Assembly (NCBI GenBank): GCA_031275515.1
Contig: JAISOQ010000075.1
Coordinates: forward strand, 1-5,918
Direction: 5' to 3'
From: Treponema sp.
GTDB lineage: Bacteria; Spirochaetota; Spirochaetia; Treponematales; Breznakiellaceae
Length of the DNA stretch: 5,918 nt
The notes below the pieces were generated by a model that was given only the letters and a program-made list of their open reading frames with translations, searched no databases and was not told the DNA's origin. Of the stretch, positions 1 through 4,955 are shown piece by piece (position 1 is the stretch's first letter; each line of letters opens with the position of its first letter). The translations under genes and the position numbers were made by a program.

Positions 1-168
1 AAGCTCCCCGGAAAGCCCTTCCGCTTTGAGCCTCCGGGCCGCTTCTTCGGAAATGATGTGATCGCAAATGAGGATGATGATTGCCTGCTGTATCCGCTCA
101 TAGCCGTCTCCCCGGCGCATCTGCTCCCAGATTAATTTGGCAAAGCGGCGAAATGGCAGACATAAACT
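1..168 (-). pseudogene. Fragment of Rpn/PD-(D/E)XK nuclease-family putative transposase
   Basis: Read from 168 down to the window edge, the minus strand is open for 56 codons and gives a protein-like segment: FAKLIWEQMRRGDGYERI, then QQAIIILICDH, then IISEEAARRL. The order 'aromatic-rich helix, Q-x-x-x-G-x-x-Y, hydrophobic strand, ICDH, EE' matches my memory of the middle of the PD-(D/E)XK nuclease-family transposases (Rpn, PDDEXK_2), which are abundant in Treponema. Two stop codons (TAA TAA, 174-169) lie directly upstream in frame. The first in-frame ATG (120-118) falls inside the conserved region, and the nuclease core that should precede it is not found in any frame up to 300. I therefore read it as a 5'-truncated remnant; the 3' part continues outside the window. 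The plus strand is also open here to a stop at 132-134, but that translation looks less protein-like. Family assignment is moderate to weak. Confidence 0.5.
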
Positions 169-245
169 TTATTACTGATAATCTTCCCGGATTTTTCTGA
201 GGATTAAAAAGTAAACGCTCTGGTCCTGGCCGTACTAACGGCGCG

Positions 246-274
246 TTGACAGCTTTTCTTTTGCAGAGTAGGAT
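246..274 (+). promoter_or_regulatory. Sigma70-type promoter upstream of the poly-C leader ORF
   Basis: A perfect -35 hexamer TTGACA (246-251) is followed after exactly 17 bases by TAGGAT (269-274), which matches TATAAT at four of six positions. The next bases are AT-rich (TTATTTTATCTTA), and a strong ribosome-binding site plus ATG follow about 20 to 35 bases later, as expected for a real promoter. No comparable promoter is visible between 350 and 579, so it probably also drives the lipoprotein-like gene at 580. The call rests on pattern matching alone. Confidence 0.6.
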
Positions 275-307
275 TATTTTATCTTACAGGTAAAGGAGTG
301 GAATACT

Positions 308-349
308 ATGTATAATAACATTGCCATTGCCCCCCCCCCCCCCCGATAG
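308..349 (+). CDS. Short leader ORF interrupted by a poly-C tract (present phase: 13 codons)
   Basis: A ribosome-binding site AAAGGAG (292-298) sits 9 bases before ATG 308, behind a good promoter at 246-274. The ORF reads MYNNIAIAPPPPR and stops at TAG 347-349 because it crosses 15 consecutive C residues (330-344). Length changes in the tract would change the ending. With 14 or 17 C the frame runs to TAA (positions 429-431 in the present numbering), adding DRNTKNYLLPAVV and further residues. With 13 or 16 C it runs to TGA (present 448-450) through a hydrophobic, arginine-containing tail (GILRITCFRRLFLRPLF and onward). No frame reaches the gene at 580, and none of the tails is a product I recognise. 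It may be a regulatory leader peptide, the decayed start of a phase-variable gene, or chance. The start signals are strong, but the function is unknown. Confidence 0.45.
   Translation: MYNNIAIAPPPPR
330..344 (+). repeat. Poly-C homopolymer, 15 bases
   Basis: Fifteen consecutive C residues lie 22 bases inside an ORF that has a good promoter and ribosome-binding site. Homopolymeric G/C runs of 8 or more are prone to slipped-strand mispairing and serve as phase-variation switches in many bacteria, including poly-G tracts in Treponema pallidum. The reported length may itself be a consensus of a mixed population or a sequencing estimate. The tract also lies 14 to 28 bases downstream of a perfect TATAAT (311-316), so an effect on early transcription is an alternative to an effect on reading frame. 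Confidence 0.9.
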
Positions 350-579
350 GAATACTAAGAATTACCTGCTTCCGGCGGTTGTTTTTGCGCCCTCTCTTTC
401 CCGCTTTTATCAGCCTATATTTCCCGGTTAATCCTGATTTTTTCTGGTGACCAGGCGGCGCAACGGAAAAAATCATGCCGTCCTGGGCAGCCGTACTCCT
501 GCGGGCGTCCGCAGCATAGCTGCATACCCGCGGCGTCTCCCTGGCGTCTAAAGATAAATTTTTTGTAAGGAGGATTAAG
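350..579 (+). other. Non-coding leader between poly-C ORF and lipoprotein-like gene
   Basis: This stretch has stops in all three plus frames and no credible gene. It contains the out-of-phase tails of the poly-C ORF (to 431 or 450), a short perfect hairpin at 499-514, and a very good ribosome-binding site AAGGAGG (567-573) set 6 bases before the ATG at 580. I found no -35/-10 pair here. The minus strand is open across it, continuing to 743, but that reading has no ribosome-binding site of note and no recognisable domain, so I treat it as a shadow. The stretch is probably the long untranslated leader of the gene at 580. Confidence 0.5.
499..514 (+). repeat. Small perfect inverted repeat (6-bp arms, 4-base loop)
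   Basis: CTGCGG (499-504) and CCGCAG (509-514) are exact reverse complements around a GCGT loop, giving a short GC-rich hairpin in the presumed leader RNA of the downstream gene. No T-run follows, so it is not a typical intrinsic terminator. A hairpin this short can occur by chance in GC-rich DNA. Confidence 0.35.
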
Positions 580-1257
580 ATGAAGAAAACAATAATACGG
601 TCTGCGCAGTTTCTGGGATGTGTCAACGGCAGCGAGCCCGGAGAAGAAACGACTATAGACATTCCGGTAACCAGCGTACAGGTGTACCTGTGGTCTAAGG
701 GAAGCGAAACCCCATCCCCATATACCGGCGATGGGGAGGTCATATACTATAGCTATGACGGCAGGAAAAACAAGGGCCTCGTATACGGCGGCGCAGGAAC
801 CATTACTAACGGAAAGTTAACCTTGAAACTTCCGGCAGCGGTTGAGGACCAATATCTGGAGCCCATCGGGGAGACCTTTGACGCCTCCCTCGACAAAGGC
901 AGCATAACGGTATCGCCAGGTGACGCTAAAGTATTTAGCGTATACGGTTTCGATATTATTAAAAATGAAGAGTCCGCTTACAGGTTATACTACGAAAAAT
1001 ATGACGACGTTTCAGAAGATTATATCGCCTATATTTATTCGTCTACAGAGGTTACGGTTACCGGCAGTGTAACGGAGATAGAAGATAAGGGAACCCAGTA
1101 TGCCTGGACCAGGACCTATAATCTTAAATTGAAGAAAGGCTGGAATGCGGTGTATCTCCATGAGTATTGGGATGAGGATGACAATACAAGCGGCGACGCC
1201 ATAACAACAGACGGAAGCGGGATTCCGTCTGGCCTAAAGTGGGTACTCAAGGGCTGA
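580..1257 (+). CDS. Lipoprotein-like beta-rich hypothetical protein with defective signal peptide
   Basis: The gene encodes 225 residues. The start at 580 is fixed by AAGGAGG six bases upstream, and the in-frame region before it reaches a stop at 517. The N-terminus MKKTIIRSAQ-FLGC begins like a spirochaetal lipoprotein signal and has a lipobox-like FLGC ending at Cys14, but almost no hydrophobic core lies between the Lys/Arg region and the Cys. The mature part is acidic and rich in Tyr, Thr, Gly and predicted beta strands: PVTSVQVYLW (30-39), SPYTGDGEVIYY (46-57), GAGTITNGKLTLKLP (71-85), EVTVTGSVTEI (157-167) and the tail NLKLKKGWNAVYL...GLKWVLKG (181-225). That architecture recalls families of short putative surface lipoproteins in termite-gut treponemes, whose function is unknown to me. 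By eye the gene is clearly lower in GC than the genes that follow and uses many AT-ending codons, suggesting a different history. It probably shares a transcript with the poly-C leader ORF. Without a working signal peptide the product may stay in the cytoplasm. Confidence 0.75.
   Translation: MKKTIIRSAQFLGCVNGSEPGEETTIDIPVTSVQVYLWSKGSETPSPYTGDGEVIYYSYDGRKNKGLVYGGAGTITNGKLTLKLPAAVEDQYLEPIGETFDASLDKGSITVSPGDAKVFSVYGFDIIKNEESAYRLYYEKYDDVSEDYIAYIYSSTEVTVTGSVTEIEDKGTQYAWTRTYNLKLKKGWNAVYLHEYWDEDDNTSGDAITTDGSGIPSGLKWVLKG
923..941. repeat. Perfect inverted repeat inside coding sequence (8-bp arms, 3-base spacer)
   Basis: ACGCTAAA (923-930) and TTTAGCGT (934-941) are exact reverse complements separated by GTA. 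The repeat lies in the lipoprotein-like gene, over codons for residues 115-121 (DAKVFSV). It could form an intragenic mRNA hairpin or be a protein-binding palindrome. Chance is also possible, and nothing nearby assigns it a role. Confidence 0.5.
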
Positions 1258-1338
1258 ACGCAGCAACACGCCGGAGGGTGCGGCTGCCCCAGGACCGCAG
1301 GACTTTCCCTTGTCCCCGGCTTGAAGATACCGGAACGG

Positions 1339-1369
1339 AGATGAACCCGGCATTCTGCCCTGTTCATCT
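1339..1369. repeat. Inverted repeat over the 3' end of the helicase gene
   Basis: AGATGAAC (1339-1346) is exactly complementary to GTTCATCT (1362-1369), with a 15-base loop. The right arm includes the stop codon of the minus-strand helicase gene (1366-1364). On the minus strand no T-run follows the hairpin, so it is at best a weak or 3'-stabilising structure rather than a clear intrinsic terminator. It lies in the 106-base gap between the two convergent genes, where I see no better terminator. Confidence 0.3.
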
Positions 1370-4300
1370 GTGGCCAAGCCTCACAGAGCGTTCAAAACAA
1401 GCGGCCCTGAATGTCCCGGGGCTTTCGATTTTCTTTCCCGGCCAAGGGATCGCCAAAGGGACGAGTTCTTCCAGTTTTTCCAGGAACCTGCTTGGACCGG
1501 CCTCCAGTTTCCTCCCCCCCAGCATCCGCGTACGCGCCCAGGACAGGTAAAGCCCCTGCCGCGCCCTGGTCATGGCTACATAGAGGAGCCTCCCCTCTTC
1601 CGCTATCCGTTCCGCCGTCTTGTCATCCGCAGGTCCGCCATTGTAGAGGGTAAAGGGCAGAATCCCTTCTTCAAGGCCGGCGACAAACACATGGTCGAAC
1701 TCCAGTCCCTTGGATGCGTGGATAGTCATGACCCGGACAGCCTCCAGCTTTACCGGCCCGGCGTCGCCGCTTCCGCTGACCGCCAGGGTGTCAAGGAATT
1801 CCCCGGCGCTTCCGTACATTCCCGCCAGGCTACAGAGCCGTTCAACATACCACGGGTCTTGCCCCTCCGCTCCTTGCGCCGCTTGTTGCGCCGCTTGTTG
1901 CGCCGGGGCGCCATGTTTCCCCCGCCCTTTTAGGGCCGCCTTTAGGACGCCCTCTCGTTCCGCAGCTTCCCACACCCTCCGTACCGCCGCCGCCGGGGAC
2001 TGCCCGGAAACCTGGGAAGTCCCCAGGGACTCCCTCAGCCTGTCGAGCAGGGTCTTGACCGGCTCCTCCTCCCACCAGGGCCGCTCCCCGGTAACCTCGA
2101 AGGGAAGCCCATGGTCTTTGAGGGCTTTGACGATGGCCGCTTCCAGCGCCGCGGTCCGCACCAGGACCGCACATTCCCCCAGGCTTGTAAGCCCTTCCTC
2201 CGCCGCATCGTGCCCCGCAACCCGGCTGTCCAGGGCAAAGAAGCTCGTCCCTCCTATGAGCCGGGCTATGCGCCGGGCTATACCTTCGGCCTCGGATTTT
2301 TCCGTAGGGTATTCCGCCCGGAAAAGGCTCACCGCCCGTTCCATCCCCACAAGACGGGCGTCCGTCAGCCGTCCCGCGGCATTAATGATAGGCCCCCCGC
2401 AGCGGAAACTCCGGGACAGGAAAAACTTTTCCGCCCCGGGATAATCCTCCACGAACCGGTCCAGAAACCGCTTGTCAGCCCCCCGGAACCCGTAGATCGC
2501 CTGATTGGGGTCCCCGATGACCCGGAATTCCGGGACCGCCCCCTCATGAGGCGTCCCGGATTCCTGCGCGTTGGGAGCCAGAAGGCGTACCAGAACGTAC
2601 TGGGCGAAGTTCACGTCCTGGTACTCGTCCACCAGGATACAGCGGTACCGGTCCCGGTACTTCGAGAGGAGAGCAGGATTTCCCGCCAAAAGCCGTACCG
2701 TCCCTGCGATAAGGTCGTCAAAGTCCAGCAGGGCTTCCGCTTTAAGCCGCCTCCGGTAGTCCCGGTACAGGGCTTCCGCCTCCGTATCGGCTTTCCCCAG
2801 GCCGAAAGTCTCCGCCAGCTCCAGCAGGGACGCAAGAAAGAGAGACGCCGGTCCATCCCTGTGACCTCCCGACAGGGGTAAAGTTTCCCCGGGAAGGAGC
2901 AGGAACCGTTTCCGGCTTTCGATATACTTCCCCAGGCCCTGGGGCCGCAGCTTCGTTTTCCCCGGCGATCCCTGGAGTATCTCTTCTAAAATCCTGTCCC
3001 GCCCGGATTCGCTTAACACCGTGAAATTCTTCGGCGTCCCCAGGGCCGGCGGCTGTTCCCGGAGCAGAGCGCAGCAGAGGGAATGGAAGGTTGCGGCGGT
3101 GATTCCTGCGGCGGCGTCTTCCGAGACCGTCCGGGCGATACGTTCCCGCAGTTCCCCCGCAGCCTTCACCGTAAAAGTAAGGGCCAGAATGGAGGCGGGG
3201 TCCCTTCCTTCGTGTATGAGCCGGGCTATCCTTGCGGTGAGCGCCGCGGTCTTCCCCGTACCCGGCCCGGCGATGATGACCGCGTACCGGCTGCCGCAAG
3301 AAACCGCCGCTTCCTGATCCCGGTCAAGGGCGAAGGAAGGGCGGACAGGGGAATCCCCGGCCCGCGCCGCCGGTTCCCGCCGGGCGGCGGCCTGATGCTG
3401 AAACCCCGCCTCCCCTTTGGGCTTCTTTGGAACCTCCTCCCGGATCCCCCTTCCGGATTGCGGCGGAGGCCGCTCAAATCCGTCAAGGCCGCCGAAAAGT
3501 TCCAGCCCTCCCGAAAAGCCGATCTTCCCTCCGGGCGGAAAGGCCCTGATGATCCCGTACTCTCCATCGTAACCGGGGGTGACTGACACGTCCCCGGAAC
3601 GCATTCGGGCGACCGCGGCGGCCAGAAATTCCCCCGGAAGGCCGGGGCACTGAAGCCGGGCGATGTCTCCGGCGTCCATGTCCTGGAGGATGGCGAATTC
3701 GCTCCCCGCCCTTTCTATCAAGGCGCCATAGAGGGCGTTCACTTTTTTTGAAGCCGCTCCGGTTTCCAGAAGTTCCCCCAACAGTTCCGGCAGGGGAATG
3801 AGCGCCCAATAGGGCCGCCGGTTGGCGCCGCTGGCTTCGGCAGGACAGGGGGCCGTCTCATCCACCGGGCGGTCGGCCAGTTCCAGGACCCGGCCCATGA
3901 CCCCCCGGGTCAGCTTTCCCCCGCATACAGGACAGACGCCGCCGGAAGCCGCCGCTTCCTGGGGAGTACAGTAAACCCTGCATTTGCGGTGGCCGTCGTA
4001 ATGGTACTTCCCTTCCTGGGGGAAAAACTCTATGGTCCCGAGGATCCGGTTTCCGGCGGCGCTTCCCTGGGAAGCCACAGACCAGAGGGCTTCGTACAGG
4101 GAAGGGTAATCCAAATTCATGTCGAAAACAGTGGCTTCCCGGCCCAGCTTTTCCGGGGAATGGGCGTCAGAATTGGAGATAATGGCGAACCGATCCAGGG
4201 CGGAAAGCGCCCAGTTCATAGGCGGGTTGGAGGAAAGCCCGGTTTCCACTGCGGGAATCCTCCCGGCAAGGCCGCCGTAACATTCGTCTATGGAATCGAA

Positions 4301-4855
4301 CCCCGATTTCGCTCCCAGCGCCGAAAACCAGGGAGTCCAGATATGGGCAGGGATGAGCAGGGCCCTTTCATCTATATCCAGGAGCCTGGCCAGAAGATTC
4401 TGGGAATCTATTCCCAGAATAGGCCGTCCGTCGGAACGGATATTGCCGCCTTCCCGTTCCAGCCGGGTCTGAAAAGAAGCGGCGGCCTTAAAATCGGGCA
4501 GAAGGATAAGATGATGCACTTTCCGGGTGATGTCTCCCTTTTTATAAATCGTGCTGATTTCCCCGGTAAGGACAAACCGGGGAAAGCTCCCTGCCGGCTT
4601 GGGAAGCCCTTCGGCCAGGGCGGGTCCCGCATCGAATTCCCTCCGTACCTCCTCCCTGAGGGCGTACAGTCCCGGCTCACGCTCCTCAAGCTGTTCCCTC
4701 AATTCCGCCAGCCACCGGGGATGAGTGCAATCCCCGGTACCCAAAAGATTTATCCCTTTGATCCGCCCCCACCGGTCAAGATACCCGGGGGTGAGCTTTT
4801 TTCCCGTGGCCCGGGAAAACCGGGAGTGAATGTGCAGGTCTGCAATAACGCGCAT
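1364..4855 (-). CDS. Endonuclease Q-like PHP nuclease fused to UvrD/PcrA-type helicase
   Basis: The gene encodes 1163 residues. Residues 1-440 match the EndoQ family (TIGR00375): DLHIHSRFSRA with His8/His10, GTGDCTHPRW (Asp42, His45), TGEIS (Glu99), KVHHLI (His114/115), PAHIWTPW (His171), and SNSDAHSP (Asp230, His232). Then come EFFPQEGKYHYDGHRKC and CPVCGGKL, giving a zinc site at Cys292, Cys296, Cys308 and Cys311, and the PGYDGEYG segment (427-434). EndoQ enzymes nick DNA 5' of deaminated bases such as uracil and hypoxanthine. Residues 441-508 form a Pro/Arg/Gly-rich linker. Residues 509-1130 form a complete SF1A helicase: Q motif (about 509-514), Walker A AGPGTGKT (529-536), TFHSLC (589-594), VDEYQD (742-747), GDPNQAIYGFRGAD (781-794), SRSFRCG (814-820), VMTIHASKGLEFDHVF (1042-1057) and VAMTRAR (1093-1099). 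No key motif is missing, so both halves should be active. The inferred role is nicking at deaminated bases coupled to 3'-5' unwinding. In-frame stops TAA TGA directly before GCC-ATG fix the start, and no ribosome-binding site is visible. Fusions of this type are annotated in some other bacteria as 'UvrD helicase'. Confidence 0.93.
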   Translation of the reverse strand: MRVIADLHIHSRFSRATGKKLTPGYLDRWGRIKGINLLGTGDCTHPRWLAELREQLEEREPGLYALREEVRREFDAGPALAEGLPKPAGSFPRFVLTGEISTIYKKGDITRKVHHLILLPDFKAAASFQTRLEREGGNIRSDGRPILGIDSQNLLARLLDIDERALLIPAHIWTPWFSALGAKSGFDSIDECYGGLAGRIPAVETGLSSNPPMNWALSALDRFAIISNSDAHSPEKLGREATVFDMNLDYPSLYEALWSVASQGSAAGNRILGTIEFFPQEGKYHYDGHRKCRVYCTPQEAAASGGVCPVCGGKLTRGVMGRVLELADRPVDETAPCPAEASGANRRPYWALIPLPELLGELLETGAASKKVNALYGALIERAGSEFAILQDMDAGDIARLQCPGLPGEFLAAAVARMRSGDVSVTPGYDGEYGIIRAFPPGGKIGFSGGLELFGGLDGFERPPPQSGRGIREEVPKKPKGEAGFQHQAAARREPAARAGDSPVRPSFALDRDQEAAVSCGSRYAVIIAGPGTGKTAALTARIARLIHEGRDPASILALTFTVKAAGELRERIARTVSEDAAAGITAATFHSLCCALLREQPPALGTPKNFTVLSESGRDRILEEILQGSPGKTKLRPQGLGKYIESRKRFLLLPGETLPLSGGHRDGPASLFLASLLELAETFGLGKADTEAEALYRDYRRRLKAEALLDFDDLIAGTVRLLAGNPALLSKYRDRYRCILVDEYQDVNFAQYVLVRLLAPNAQESGTPHEGAVPEFRVIGDPNQAIYGFRGADKRFLDRFVEDYPGAEKFFLSRSFRCGGPIINAAGRLTDARLVGMERAVSLFRAEYPTEKSEAEGIARRIARLIGGTSFFALDSRVAGHDAAEEGLTSLGECAVLVRTAALEAAIVKALKDHGLPFEVTGERPWWEEEPVKTLLDRLRESLGTSQVSGQSPAAAVRRVWEAAEREGVLKAALKGRGKHGAPAQQAAQQAAQGAEGQDPWYVERLCSLAGMYGSAGEFLDTLAVSGSGDAGPVKLEAVRVMTIHASKGLEFDHVFVAGLEEGILPFTLYNGGPADDKTAERIAEEGRLLYVAMTRARQGLYLSWARTRMLGGRKLEAGPSRFLEKLEELVPLAIPWPGKKIESPGTFRAACFERSVRLGHR
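1874..1904. repeat. 12-bp in-frame tandem repeat, about 2.6 copies
   Basis: The unit TTGCGCCGCTTG repeats at 1874-1885 and 1886-1897, followed by a partial copy at 1898-1904. On the minus strand it encodes an Ala-Gln tract (AQQAAQQAAQ, about residues 985-994) inside the helicase, in a region that should be a surface loop of the 2B subdomain. Being a multiple of three, copy-number changes would lengthen or shorten the loop without a frameshift. Confidence 0.8.
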
Positions 4856-4860
4856 GGCTC

Positions 4861-4889
4861 ATTATAGGAACCGCCGAATTTTTCGACAA
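4861..4889 (-). promoter_or_regulatory. Promoter of the EndoQ-helicase gene, probably leaderless
   Basis: On the minus strand, TTGTCG (4889-4884, four of six matches to TTGACA) is followed after exactly 17 bases by a perfect TATAAT (4866-4861). Only five bases (GAGCC) separate TATAAT from the ATG at 4855, so transcription should begin at or next to the A of the start codon. This fits the lack of a ribosome-binding site and the in-frame stops TAA TGA that overlap the -10 box. Confidence 0.65.
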
Positions 4890-4899
4890 TACGGAGGCT

Positions 4900-4921
4900 T
4901 CCCAAAACTTCAGTTTTGGGA
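4900..4921. repeat. Perfect palindrome in the divergent intergenic region
   Basis: TCCCAAAACT (4900-4909) and AGTTTTGGGA (4912-4921) are exact reverse complements separated by TC. The palindrome lies 10 bases upstream of the -35 box of the minus-strand helicase promoter and 34 bases before the ATG of the plus-strand peptidase. AGGCT occurs just outside each end (4895-4899 and 4923-4927), like a short target duplication. It could be an operator for one or both genes, a dispersed palindromic element of REP or miniature-element type, or an RNA hairpin. The sequence alone does not decide. Confidence 0.6.
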
Positions 4922-4955
4922 CAGGCTCTAGGACATTAGGGAATTCTCCAGGGAA

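Noticed and set aside
1..134. Plus-strand open tail ending at TAA 132-134
   Set aside because: It is open from the window edge for 43 codons but lacks recognisable features, whereas the opposite strand gives helix-rich sequence with the ICDH segment of a known family.
306..743. 145-codon minus-strand open frame ending in a Gly run from the poly-C tract
   Set aside because: It overlaps the start of the better supported gene at 580, has no good ribosome-binding site and no recognisable domain. The plus strand has promoter, ribosome-binding site and ATG at the tract.
1258..1340. Possible terminator for the lipoprotein-like gene
   Set aside because: Only short, imperfect GC stems (for example TGCGG/CCGCA around 1280-1300) and no following T-run; not enough to call.
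1239..1550. 103-codon plus-strand open frame across the convergent gap
   Set aside because: It overlaps the 3' ends of two real genes in other frames and has no ribosome-binding site or protein-like composition.
2111..2881. 256-codon plus-strand open frame opposite the helicase
   Set aside because: It is antisense to helicase motifs II, III and IV, has basic low-complexity composition, and has no start signals.
3989..4867. 292-codon plus-strand open frame opposite the EndoQ half
   Set aside because: It is antisense to a gene with unmistakable PHP/EndoQ motifs; the translation is Pro/Gly/Arg-rich with no domain. It is a GC-driven shadow.
4910..4955. Promoter for the M15 peptidase gene
   Set aside because: TTGGGA (4916-4921) resembles a -35, but no acceptable -10 lies at 16-18 bases, so no promoter is called.
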